Source of the DNA: Oxalobacteraceae bacterium OTU3CAMAD1
GTDB lineage: Bacteria > Pseudomonadota > Gammaproteobacteria > Burkholderiales > Burkholderiaceae_D
DNA: 64,000 nucleotides
Assembly: GCA_024123915.1 (NCBI GenBank)
Contig: CP099650.1
Coordinates: 3,224,001 to 3,288,000, forward strand
Direction of reading: 5' to 3'
Positions within the stretch are counted from its first letter, which is position 1; the number at the start of each line of letters is the position of its first letter. Positions 52,114 through 60,248 of the stretch are shown piece by piece. Both the position numbers and the translations under genes were made by a program. The notes under the pieces were generated by a model that worked only from the letters and a program-made list of their open reading frames with translations, was not told the origin of the DNA and ran no database searches.

Positions 52114-52956
52114 TCAGGACTTGAGGAAGTCCAGCAGGTCGGCGTTGAGCTTGTCCTTGTGGGTGGTCGGCAAGCCGTGCGGCGCGCCTTCGTAGATCTT
52201 CAGCGTACCGTTCTTGACCAGCTTGACAGCGGCCTTGGCGGCGGCGTCGATCGGCACGATCTGGTCGTCGCTGCCGTGCACGAACAAGGTTGGCACGTCG
52301 ATCTTCTTCAGGTCCTCGGTGAAGTCGGTTTCCGAGAATTGCTTGATGCAGTCATAGGCGTTCTTGATGCCGCACTGCATGCCTTGTGCCCAGAAGGTAT
52401 CGCGCACGCCCTGCGAAGGCTTGGCGCCGTCGCGGTTGTAGCCGTAGAAGGGCAGGGTCAGATCCTTGAAGAACTGCGAGCGGTCGGCCAGCACGGCGCT
52501 GCGGATGCCGTCGAACACCGACATCGGCAGGCCGTTCGGGTTGTTATCCGACTTGACCATCTGCGGCGGCACGGCGCCCACCAGCACCGCCTTGGCGACG
52601 CGTGCGGTGCCGTGGCGGCCGATGTAGCGCGCCACTTCGCCGCCACCGGTGGAGTGGCCCACCAGGGTCGCGTCCTTCAAGTCCAGCGCGTTGATCAGGG
52701 TGGCCAGGTCGTCGGCGTAGGTGTCCATGTCGTTGCCGTTCCATGGCTGGCTCGACAGGCCGTGGCCACGGCGGTCATGGGCGATGACGCGGTAGCCGTT
52801 GCTGGCCAGGAAGATCATCTGGTCTTCCCACGCGTCGCCTTGCAGCGGCCAGCCGTGGCTGAAAACCACGGCCGGGCCGGTGCCCCAGTCCTTGAAATGG
52901 ATGCGGGTGCCGTCTTCGGTGATGACGCTGTCGACTGAGAGTTTGCTGTTGGACAT
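52114..52956 (-). CDS. Alpha/beta hydrolase (non-heme chloroperoxidase-like)
   Basis: A 280-residue enzyme. It has '[47 protein letters not shown]' and the nucleophile motif '[34 protein letters not shown]' with Ser102. Acid and His come from '[14 protein letters not shown]' and '[10 protein letters not shown]'. This is the cofactor-free haloperoxidase/esterase group. In vivo substrate unknown. Confidence 0.88.
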   Translation of the reverse strand: MSNSKLSVDSVITEDGTRIHFKDWGTGPAVVFSHGWPLQGDAWEDQMIFLASNGYRVIAHDRRGHGLSSQPWNGNDMDTYADDLATLINALDLKDATLVGHSTGGGEVARYIGRHGTARVAKAVLVGAVPPQMVKSDNNPNGLPMSVFDGIRSAVLADRSQFFKDLTLPFYGYNRDGAKPSQGVRDTFWAQGMQCGIKNAYDCIKQFSETDFTEDLKKIDVPTLFVHGSDDQIVPIDAAAKAAVKLVKNGTLKIYEGAPHGLPTTHKDKLNADLLDFLKS

Positions 52957-53046
52957 TTGAAGCTCCTTGATGGGTTGGGGGATGCTGCCATAGCAGTGTA
53001 GTCAGCCCATCGAAGTAAAGCTCCTGCCAAAAGGCCAGTCCGGGAC

Positions 53047-54036
53047 TCAGCGTTTGGGTGGGCGTTCCTGATTGTTGGCGGCCGGTGCGCCGTCGTAGTT
53101 CACGGGCAACCAGTCGTAGCCGCCGTCGCGTTGGCGGATGTGGCCCAGGCCGGGGAAGGCGATATGTGCCGCGCCGACGATCATGTGCTTGCTGGCGGCC
53201 ATTTGCAGCAGGCGTACGCGTGTACTGTGCGCGTCGTCCTCGCTGCTGTCGTATTTGACGGTTGCTTCAGGATTGGGCAGCTGGATGGCGGAGACGTGGA
53301 CGATGTCGCCCCAGATCAGCAGTTGCTGGTTTTTGTTCTGTACTAGATACATCGCGTGCCCGGGTGTATGGCCGGGCGCGGGCATGGCCTCGATGCCGGG
53401 TTCCAGTTGGCCGAACTTGCCGTAGGGCTGGTAGCGGCCGGCCGCTTGGTAGGGCGCGACGGCTTCCTTGGCGGCGTCGAAGAAGGTCGACAGGAATTCC
53501 GGCGCCTTAGCCTTGTTGGCCGGCGTGAGCCAATAGTCGGCCTCGGCCAGCGACAGCCGCAGCACGGCGTTGGGGAACGCCGTCGCGCCTTGCGCCATGA
53601 TGCCGCCCGCGTGGTCCTTATGCAGGTGGGTGATCAGCAGTTCGTCGACCTGTTCCGGCCGGTAGCCGGCGGCGCGCAGGTTGGCCAGCAGCTTGCCGCA
53701 GCAGTCGCCGTACAGGGCGCCGGCGCCGGCATCGACCAGGATCAGCTTTTTGCCGGTGTTGATCAGGAAGGCGTTAATCGACCCCTGTACCGGCTGCGCC
53801 AGGTCGGCGTTGGCCAGATCCTGCTTGATCGCGGCCGGCGCGATGTTCGTCATCACGGTGTCGATGGGGAAGGCGTGGCTGCCGTCGGAGAGGGCGGTGA
53901 TTTCGTAGTCGCCCAGCATCATGCGGAAGTAGCCGGGGGCCTGGGTGCCGACCAGCGGCGCGGCGGCTTGGCCGGATGGCGCCAGCAGGGCGCAGGCCAC
54001 GGCCAGTGTCGCGGTCAGAAGTGCTTTGCGGTTCAT
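53047..54036 (-). CDS. Secreted metallo-beta-lactamase-fold hydrolase
   Basis: A 329-residue protein. The signal peptide 'MNRKALLTATLAVACALLAPSGQAAA' precedes an MBL fold with the zinc motif 'LLITHLHKDHAGGI' (HxHxDH), and later His/Asp in 'PAPGHTPGHAMY' and 'IWGDIVH'. Similar proteins are lactonases, phosphodiesterases or alkylsulfatase relatives; the substrate is unknown. ATG 54036 is the natural signal-peptide start, with GGAG upstream. Confidence 0.88.
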   Translation of the reverse strand: MNRKALLTATLAVACALLAPSGQAAAPLVGTQAPGYFRMMLGDYEITALSDGSHAFPIDTVMTNIAPAAIKQDLANADLAQPVQGSINAFLINTGKKLILVDAGAGALYGDCCGKLLANLRAAGYRPEQVDELLITHLHKDHAGGIMAQGATAFPNAVLRLSLAEADYWLTPANKAKAPEFLSTFFDAAKEAVAPYQAAGRYQPYGKFGQLEPGIEAMPAPGHTPGHAMYLVQNKNQQLLIWGDIVHVSAIQLPNPEATVKYDSSEDDAHSTRVRLLQMAASKHMIVGAAHIAFPGLGHIRQRDGGYDWLPVNYDGAPAANNQERPPKR

Positions 54037-54152
54037 GGGGAGTGCTCCTGTATCAACGATGGGTGCGTTGATGCTAGCGGAACACAAGCCGCGTGGCCCC
54101 TGTCTTAGGGCCGGGTGTGGTCCCGGTCTTTTCTCAGCCCGGCGCCGGGAGG

Positions 54153-56483
54153 TTACGGGACAATGCCCATCTCCGCAAATTCCGTATCGACATACGCTTT
54201 GGCGGCGCGTGCGGCGTTCAAGTCCGCGTCGCCAGCGGCGGTCTGCCCCGAGCGCCGCTTTGCGATGCCCCGTCCGAACAATGAGGATGGACCGTTAGGA
54301 TCATGTTTTAGTGCCGCATCGTACTGCGCGACCGATTCCTTATAGCGTCCCAGCCTCAATAAGATGAAAGCCTTGCTATCGAGGATGGCATAGTTTTCGG
54401 ACTCCTTGCCGATCGCCTCGTCGACGATCGCCATTGCAGTGGGCAGTGCCAAGTTCCGAGAAGCAAGTTCCCAAGCCACGTTGTTCAGTTGGCCCGGCGT
54501 TTTGGCGGCCGCACGCGCCCGGTCGAAATCCGCTTTGGCCAGCGCTTGGTTGCCCATCTTCATATGGGCGATACCCCGATGCACCAGGACCAACTCCAGC
54601 GACCCGTCTGCCTTGTCGTCGTTAAGCACTTTGGTCAGCGTATTGATAGCGTCGTTGTATTGGCCGCTATCGGACTCGAGTTCGGCGCGCGAAAGGTTTG
54701 CGTAAGTCGCGTGCGGCTCCAGCGCGAGGCCCGAGTCGATATCCTGTTTGCGCCCCTGCTTGTCGGAGCGCGGACGCAATTGGGCGCGGTAGAGGTAAAT
54801 GGAGGCATCCGGGGCGGCCACCACGCCACGGTTAAGTATCGCCATTGCCTGCTGGCGCTGATTTAGTCGCATGTGCAGGTCTGCTGCCATGGTATAGACG
54901 ACGGGGTTCTCCGGGTCCGCCGCCAGCATCGGTTCGATCTGCGCGATTGCCTTGGCATGCTCACTTTGCGTTCTATAAATTCTGATGCGTACCATGTAAG
55001 GGTACGAGCCGGATTTTTTGTTCGTGCTCAGCAGTTTATCGATGTCGGCAAGTGCTTTGTTTAGTTCGCCCTTTTTTTCGTATGCCTGTGCGCGGTGCAT
55101 CAGCACGTAGTCGTTGTTGGCGGCAAGTTCAAGCGATTTTGTGAAGGCGGCGATAGCTTCATCGTAGTGTCCGGTACTCAGCGCCAGCATGCCGCGCCCG
55201 GCATATAGCGCCGGGCTTGACGCATCGAGCGCCGCCAGCTTGTCGAGGTCTTCTGACGCGCGCCGGTACTGATCGGTGTGGATGTACGCCGCCGCGCGAT
55301 TGGCGCGGGCCGCCGCGTCGTTTGGCTTGAGCTCAAGCGCGCGGGTGAAGCTTTCGATCGCACTTTTGGCGTCACCGTGTTCAAGGTGTTCCATGCCGCG
55401 ATTGTAGTAGCCGATCGCCGGGTCCGGCGTGGATGGCGGCTTATTGCCGCTGCCATCGTGCGCGAGGAAGCGGATCAACGCGACCAAGGCCAGCACGATT
55501 ACCCAGCCCCAGTTGACGATGCCTTTCTTCTGGTGCTCGTACGCATGATCGGCCGGTTTCCGCAGGCCGGTGAAGGTTAGCTTGCGCCGCCACGCTGGCA
55601 GCTTGCCGTTTTGCTCGCGCCATCGCACGACATTGTCGACGTCGGTGACCAGTGCCAGCCAGTTCGGGAAGCGGGCGATCAGTGTTTCCAGCGTCGCGCT
55701 GTTGCGCACGATCTCGCGGGTACCGGGATGTTTCGGATCGCGCAAGCGCTCGATCAACTGGCGCTGGGCGTCCCTTTGCGCATCCGGTTGCAGGTCGAAG
55801 GTCGCGCGTTCGTCGATGGCCGCGTCCAGCATCGCACCCGAGCGGCCGAGGCTGAATACCCGACGCCGGTCGTCCGACCATCCGAACGTGTTGACCGCCG
55901 CCACCAGCAGCGACTCATGGCCGGGCCGCCAGCCGGAGACCAGCAAGTCGGCCACATGCCGCTCGAAGGTTTCGCGCGCGATGATGTTGATCAGCCGAGG
56001 GTCGTCCAGGCTGGCGCGCAGTTCGCGTCGCCATGGCACGTCCGGTGTGACAGGGCGCTCGTGCGGAATGGTCGCCGCGCGTTGCAGGAAATCGGCGAAC
56101 ACGGCCTCGGCCAGCGCTTCGTGGTCTGTGTCCAGCTGTTCCTGTTGAGGGAGGGTGGGCGCCGGATCGGCGGCCGGGTGTTCCGGTGGCCGGGGCGAGG
56201 GCACTGGCGGCGGCATTCGCGCCGGTTGCGCCAAGTCCTGTCCGACGGCGGCCCCCAGCTCCGGCTGCGCGAAATAGTCCTCAAGTTCCTCGTCCTCGAA
56301 TTCCTCCTTGTGACGTACCCAGTACAAGGCTGTGTCGTAGGCTTCGCGCAGCGATTGAAAGCCGGCGGGATCGGCTTCCTGGTCGATCAGCTTGAGTTCT
56401 CGGGCATAGGCGCGGCGAATGGCGCGCTCGTCGGCGTCGCCGTCCAGGCTGAGCCGCTGGAGGAAAATGAGGTCAGTCGTCAT
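54153..56483 (-). CDS. J-like domain, transmembrane, TPR-repeat protein
   Basis: A 776-residue protein. Residues 1-55 ('LQRLSLDGDADERAIRRAYARELKLIDQEADPAGFQSLREAYDTAL') have the J-domain helix layout, but the HPD tripeptide is replaced, with IDQ in its place. An acidic segment and Pro-rich linker follow (about 60-115). A TM helix ('WGWVIVLALVALIRFLA') is at about 326-345. At least eight TPR-like repeats fill 360-770 ('PAIGYYNRGMEHLEHGDAKSAIESFTRALELKPND'). It could recruit an Hsp70 partner, with HscC only 4 kb away. Function inferred. Confidence 0.78.
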   Translation of the reverse strand: MTTDLIFLQRLSLDGDADERAIRRAYARELKLIDQEADPAGFQSLREAYDTALYWVRHKEEFEDEELEDYFAQPELGAAVGQDLAQPARMPPPVPSPRPPEHPAADPAPTLPQQEQLDTDHEALAEAVFADFLQRAATIPHERPVTPDVPWRRELRASLDDPRLINIIARETFERHVADLLVSGWRPGHESLLVAAVNTFGWSDDRRRVFSLGRSGAMLDAAIDERATFDLQPDAQRDAQRQLIERLRDPKHPGTREIVRNSATLETLIARFPNWLALVTDVDNVVRWREQNGKLPAWRRKLTFTGLRKPADHAYEHQKKGIVNWGWVIVLALVALIRFLAHDGSGNKPPSTPDPAIGYYNRGMEHLEHGDAKSAIESFTRALELKPNDAAARANRAAAYIHTDQYRRASEDLDKLAALDASSPALYAGRGMLALSTGHYDEAIAAFTKSLELAANNDYVLMHRAQAYEKKGELNKALADIDKLLSTNKKSGSYPYMVRIRIYRTQSEHAKAIAQIEPMLAADPENPVVYTMAADLHMRLNQRQQAMAILNRGVVAAPDASIYLYRAQLRPRSDKQGRKQDIDSGLALEPHATYANLSRAELESDSGQYNDAINTLTKVLNDDKADGSLELVLVHRGIAHMKMGNQALAKADFDRARAAAKTPGQLNNVAWELASRNLALPTAMAIVDEAIGKESENYAILDSKAFILLRLGRYKESVAQYDAALKHDPNGPSSLFGRGIAKRRSGQTAAGDADLNAARAAKAYVDTEFAEMGIVP

Positions 56484-56542
56484 TTTTTGTTATCTATGGA
56501 GATCGGCGGCGCGGGCATCGGTCCGCCGTTACTCGTCATTCG

Positions 56543-57367
56543 TTACTCGCGGGCGGCGCCGGGCGCATCAAGCATGCCCATCACCGCTTCGATAATCGCT
56601 GCCGGCTGAGCGTCTTTCGTCTCGGCCACTTTGATATCGCCGAAAGGCTTGCGGGCGGTCCGCAGTTGGTTGGCGCTGGTCTCCAGGCCGTCCCACTCGG
56701 AGGCGCGGGCGCGCCAGTAGACGGGCTTGGCCGCTTGCGCCGTTTGGGCGACAGCCAGCGCCGGGCCGATGTCTGCGTTGAAGCTGGTGACGGGATAGGT
56801 ACAGGCGGCGTCGGCCTTGCCCTGTTCCGCAGCGGTCAAACAGGCCAGCGCGGTATCGAGCTGGGCTGCACGGTCCGCCGGCAGTGCATCTTCGTGCATG
56901 GGCTGCACCAGCACCAGGCCGGTGACGGCCGCGTTGCGCGAGCGCAGTGCGAAATGCTGCGCCACCATGGCGCCATAGCCGGCGCCCACGACGACGAAGG
57001 GCGCCTCCAGCCGCGCGTTCTTGATCAGAAAGTTCAAATCCTTGCTGGCGTTGGCGACCGTCGAGGCGCGGATGATCGGATCGCTCGAACCCAGCCCGGC
57101 GCGGTCGTAGACGCAGGCGCGGGTGCGCTTGGCGATCTCGGGCAGCACCGCCGACCAATCCCAACCGGCGCGACCGGCGTCGGCTTCGAACAGCACGGTC
57201 GGCGAGCCCTTGCCGACGCAATACATATTCAGTTTGCGTCCGCCGACATCGACCTTGATCTTCGGCCCGGCAAGGGCATCCTGGCCGGCGGGCGGCGCGG
57301 CATGGCTGCCGGCGCTGGCCAGCAGGAGGGCGGTGGCGACGAAGGCCGGAAGAGTGAATTTGGTCAT
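56543..57367 (-). CDS. Secreted alpha/beta hydrolase-fold protein lacking catalytic residues
   Basis: A 274-residue protein. The signal peptide ends 'AGSHAAP', followed by an alpha/beta hydrolase fold ('VLFEADAGRAGWDWSAVLPEIAKRTRACVYDRAGLGSSDP'). At the nucleophile elbow the sequence is 'VVVGAGYGAMVAQHFA' where relatives have G-H-S-x-G, so the Ser is lost. The C-terminal 60 residues hold no His. It is probably a non-catalytic binding or scaffold protein, or decaying. ATG 57367 is chosen. The gene stands next to the IS insertion. Confidence 0.75.
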   Translation of the reverse strand: MTKFTLPAFVATALLLASAGSHAAPPAGQDALAGPKIKVDVGGRKLNMYCVGKGSPTVLFEADAGRAGWDWSAVLPEIAKRTRACVYDRAGLGSSDPIIRASTVANASKDLNFLIKNARLEAPFVVVGAGYGAMVAQHFALRSRNAAVTGLVLVQPMHEDALPADRAAQLDTALACLTAAEQGKADAACTYPVTSFNADIGPALAVAQTAQAAKPVYWRARASEWDGLETSANQLRTARKPFGDIKVAETKDAQPAAIIEAVMGMLDAPGAARE

Positions 57368-57398
57368 AAGCTTCAATATGAATGTTAAAAAAACCGCC

Positions 57399-57468
57399 GG
57401 GGTCAGGTCCGACATTCGGACACGAGCTCAGCAGCCTTATGGTTTAGTTCGTGTCCGAATGTCGGACC
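57399..57468. repeat. Hairpin repeat (GGTCCGACATTCGGAC family), left part interrupted by the IS
   Basis: Arm 57399-57425 (starts GGGGTCAGGTCCGACATTCG) is matched in reverse by 57449-57468 plus TGACCCC at 58782-58788 beyond the IS. The original 27-bp arms are perfect. A further direct repeat of the right arm, with the following CGCTATTG, lies at 58797-58824. Confidence 0.8.
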
Positions 57469-57494
57469 TGAGGTGTTCCGGGTTTCGCGGACAG

Positions 57495-58361
57495 TTAATG
57501 AAGCACACGAAACTGCGCTTCAAAGGATGCAGGCGTTTGATAGCCCAAGGTCTGATGCAAGCGCATCCGATTGTAGTACACCTCGATGTAATCGCGAACC
57601 ACGCCCAGGGCCTCGGCTCTCGTTGAAAAGAGTTGCCTATGCATGGTTTCGTTTTTCAGGTTTGAAAAGAAGCTTTCCGCCACGGCATTGTCCCAACAAT
57701 TGCCTTTGCGACTCATGCTCGGCAGCGCCCCGTGTTTGGCTAGCAGGTTGCGGTAGTCGGCGCAGCCGTACACGGAGCCTTGGTCGCTGTGGAAGATGAT
57801 CCCGGGCGCAGGTCGCCGGTGTTCCATCGCCATGGACAACGCCGCCATCGGTAACGTGGCCGCCTGCCTGGTGTCCGTCGACCAGCCCACCACCCGGCGT
57901 GCGAACAAGTCCAGTACCACGGCCAGATGCAAGAATCCCTCTTTAGTGCGCAGCACTGTCATATCGCCGACCCACACCTGGTTCGGAGCGCCGACCTGAA
58001 AGGCGCGCTTGACCAAGTCCGGCGCTGGTGGCAGCACCCGTTCTTTCGCCTTGCTGGCGCGAAAACGCTTGGCGCGGGTAGTTTGTATGCCCTCCAGCTT
58101 TCTCAGCCTGGCCACGCGGTGTTTTCCACAACAGATGCCTGCGCTATTGAGCAGGCGCCACGTTTTCAATATCCCGGGTGCCGAGCGGTGGCGCATATGG
58201 ATCTTGACGATCTCTTGGCGCATGGCCAGATCTTCCCGGCTTCGCAGGCTCGGCGGTGCCGTCTTGAAGGCGTAGTAGCCGCTGCGGCCCACGTCGAGCG
58301 CCAGACACAGCGCTTTGACTGAAAACTCGCTTCGATGCTCGTCGATGACGGCGTACTTCAC
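57495..58361 (-). CDS. IS3-family transposase catalytic part OrfB (DDE integrase fold)
   Basis: 288 residues with an rve-type integrase core: Asp133 ('VWVGDMT'), Asp193 ('HSDQGSVY') and Glu229 ('DNAVAESFFSNLK'). The spacing D-35-E is exactly as in the IS3 family. It starts with GTG 58361, overlapping the orfA stop (GTGA). It is produced mainly as an OrfAB fusion by -1 frameshifting, where the active enzyme forms the circular or figure-eight intermediate. Confidence 0.93.
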   Translation of the reverse strand: MKYAVIDEHRSEFSVKALCLALDVGRSGYYAFKTAPPSLRSREDLAMRQEIVKIHMRHRSAPGILKTWRLLNSAGICCGKHRVARLRKLEGIQTTRAKRFRASKAKERVLPPAPDLVKRAFQVGAPNQVWVGDMTVLRTKEGFLHLAVVLDLFARRVVGWSTDTRQAATLPMAALSMAMEHRRPAPGIIFHSDQGSVYGCADYRNLLAKHGALPSMSRKGNCWDNAVAESFFSNLKNETMHRQLFSTRAEALGVVRDYIEVYYNRMRLHQTLGYQTPASFEAQFRVLH

Positions 58362-58717
58362 TTCTTGAGGCGAGTTAAGTACGCATCTAACTTTTTTAGG
58401 ATGGCCAGCTCCTGTTCGGCCTTGGCCAGTTGGCGACGCAGTTGCTCGACCTCGCTCAATTCACTGACCGCAGGACGACCTGGCGAGCGCAATTGGCCGC
58501 CAGCTGGCTGCTCTTCGAGCTGCTTGGCCCATTTGTAGAGCTGATTACGACGCAAACCAAGCTCCAACGCCAAGGCCGTCGCGCTCTGCTTGTCATCATG
58601 TAGCCGGGAGATCGCAGCGCGCTTGAATTCATCCGTAAACACGGCCCGCTGCTTCGGCACCGGCTCCGCCGATGTCGGAATGATCTCTCGTTTGGAAGGT
58701 GACTGTTTCTTTTCCAT
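58358..58717 (-). CDS. IS3-family transposase OrfA (helix-turn-helix)
   Basis: 119 residues. A transposase_8-type HTH ('FTDEFKRAAISRLHDDKQSATALALELGLRRNQLYKWAKQLEE', about 28-70) is followed by a leucine-zipper-like C-terminus ('EVEQLRRQLAKAEQELAILKKLDAYLTRLKK'). The slippery heptamer A-AAA-AAG (rc of 58391-58397) lies in the zero frame of this gene, right for -1 frameshifting into orfB. OrfA alone usually represses transposition. Confidence 0.92.
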   Translation of the reverse strand: MEKKQSPSKREIIPTSAEPVPKQRAVFTDEFKRAAISRLHDDKQSATALALELGLRRNQLYKWAKQLEEQPAGGQLRSPGRPAVSELSEVEQLRRQLAKAEQELAILKKLDAYLTRLKK

Positions 58718-58818
58718 GAATATCCTCTCAGGACGTATTGTCCTCTATTTGGATGTCCATGAAACCCGGGCTATCTCAACCTGACCCCCGCTATTGCGAA
58801 TGTCGGACCTGACCCCCG

Positions 58819-59181
58819 CTATTGATGCTGGCGGAGAATTGTTTTAAGTGTGGCGAGCTTAGCGAGCACGTCCGTACATTTGGCTACAAAATCGGTGGTC
58901 TTCTGCGCGTGGGGGATGTGCGCGGGACCTATGTTGCGGTCGCGCTCATTTCTGAGCTCGTATATCTCGGCGGCGATACCCGAAAATTGCCGTTGGATTT
59001 CTGGTCCCCGATCGCTCAGCTCCGCAGTTATTCGTGGGATCAAGACGTCCAACTCGGCTTCCAGGGCTCCTTTCTGCGCCTTCGGGTTTATTGCCGTCAG
59101 CAGGCTGATGAGGTGCACCTTGACACGCTCGTACCGGTAGATGTGGAGGCCGATCATTTCGTATTTTTCAGCGGAGTCCAT
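58819..59181 (-). CDS. Hypothetical protein right of the IS
   Basis: A 120-residue soluble, helical protein ('VKVHLISLLTAINPKAQKGALEAELDVLIPRITAELSDRGPEIQRQFSGIAAEIYELRNERDRNIGPAHIPHAQKTTDFVAKCTDVLAKLATLKTIL'). Base composition is AT-richer than the surroundings, like the next two genes. No family is recognised. Confidence 0.5.
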   Translation of the reverse strand: MDSAEKYEMIGLHIYRYERVKVHLISLLTAINPKAQKGALEAELDVLIPRITAELSDRGPEIQRQFSGIAAEIYELRNERDRNIGPAHIPHAQKTTDFVAKCTDVLAKLATLKTILRQHQ

Positions 59182-59190
59182 TTGCCGTCT

Positions 59191-59688
59191 TTAAGCTTTC
59201 GATTCGGTCGTTACGGTGAAAACCGGCCCGTGCCAGTGTTCGTCACTCATCGTCAATGCGTGCTCCTGGCCCGGCCAGTTGGCTTTGATGATTTTTTGCC
59301 AGAAGGTGAACGCCGCCGGATTCTCCTGTATCACCTTGATCTCCCAGCGGCCGGCATGAGCGTTCAGAATCGCTTGCGCCGCGTACCGGCCGACGCCATG
59401 GTGACGGTATTTTCGCAGCACAAAAAACTCGACGATGGTCGCCGAGTTTTCAGGATTTAAAACCTCGTCGTTTACCAGGACGAATCCGGCCCACTTGTCA
59501 TCGACCTTGATGATGAACGGAGAGAAGTTGGGGTTGATCCAGAAGCAGTCGAGGTCGTAGTAGCCGTACTGGCCGTGCTCGTCCAGGTCGGATCCGTCGA
59601 ATTCCGAGAAATCGTGTTGATACAGTTCCATCATGTGGCGGACCACAAGGCGCTCGCTGGCGTGCGCCAATCGTACTTCGATGTTCAT
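59191..59688 (-). CDS. GNAT-family N-acetyltransferase
   Basis: 165 residues. The acetyl-CoA pyrophosphate loop is 'VLRKYRHHGVGRYAAQAILNAHAG' (Q/R-x-x-G-x-G/A type), preceded by 'ATIVEFFV' and followed by 'VIQENPAAFTFWQKI'. It is coupled to the next gene upstream by a 4-nt overlap. Substrate unknown. Confidence 0.85.
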   Translation of the reverse strand: MNIEVRLAHASERLVVRHMMELYQHDFSEFDGSDLDEHGQYGYYDLDCFWINPNFSPFIIKVDDKWAGFVLVNDEVLNPENSATIVEFFVLRKYRHHGVGRYAAQAILNAHAGRWEIKVIQENPAAFTFWQKIIKANWPGQEHALTMSDEHWHGPVFTVTTESKA

Positions 59689-60248
59689 GACATTTCGATC
59701 GGGTTAATTAAGGACGTCAGGACGTGATCAGCCCAGTGGCCGTTTATCTTGAGATATTTCTTCGCGAAACCCTCTCGTTCGAATCCCAACCGGCACAGTA
59801 TTTTTTCGCTCCGATGGTTATTCGGCTGGTAGCTCGCCATGATACGGTTCAGCTTGTGGATTTCAAAAACATGCGATATGGCCGTCGTGAGCGCTTCGTG
59901 CATAAAGCCCATCCCTTGGTACTCGGCGCCCAGGGAGAAGCCCAGATGGCAGGCTTGAAAAGGCCCTCGAACAATGTTGGTGAAGCCACACGCACCCAGG
60001 CTCTCGTCACCATCCTTTGCATGTATCAGCCAGTGGATTGCCGATTCGTCCCCGATCTGCCTTTGCATGGCGCGCAGTTGCTCCTCGACCGCCTGATGGG
60101 TATAGAACCCATGCCCATGCTCCGGCTCCCATGGTTGAAGGTGCTGACGATTCAGTTGGCGGTAGGCCAGCATGCCCGCACTCATCTCCGCAGTGGGGCA
60201 TCTGAGTATCAGACGTTCTGTTATCAATGGTTCGTTAAAGCGGATCAT
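59685..60248 (-). CDS. GNAT acetyltransferase, RimJ/RimL type
   Basis: 187 residues. It starts 'INEPLITERLILRCPTAEM'-like, with RimJ/RimL blocks 'HWLIHAKDGDESLGACGFTNIVRGPFQACHLGFSLGAEYQGMGFMHEALTTAISHVFEIHKLNRIMASYQPNNHRSEKILCRLGFEREGFAKKYLKINGHWADHVLTSLI'. It likely acetylates an N-terminus or small amine. It overlaps the hscC stop region by 14 nt. Confidence 0.88.
   Translation of the reverse strand: MIRFNEPLITERLILRCPTAEMSAGMLAYRQLNRQHLQPWEPEHGHGFYTHQAVEEQLRAMQRQIGDESAIHWLIHAKDGDESLGACGFTNIVRGPFQACHLGFSLGAEYQGMGFMHEALTTAISHVFEIHKLNRIMASYQPNNHRSEKILCRLGFEREGFAKKYLKINGHWADHVLTSLINPIEMS

Larger units (their letters stand above)
57469..58778 (-). mobile_element. IS3-family insertion sequence, 1310 bp, intact
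   Basis: It has two overlapping genes (orfA and orfB). The ends are imperfect 25-bp inverted repeats (57469-57493 and 58754-58778) with 19 of 25 positions matching, starting TGAG and ending CTCA. The flanking 3-bp direct repeat ACC (57466-57468 and 58779-58781) is the target duplication. Both the ends and the frameshift signal are intact, so it looks recent and probably active. It sits inside a palindromic repeat. Confidence 0.9.
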
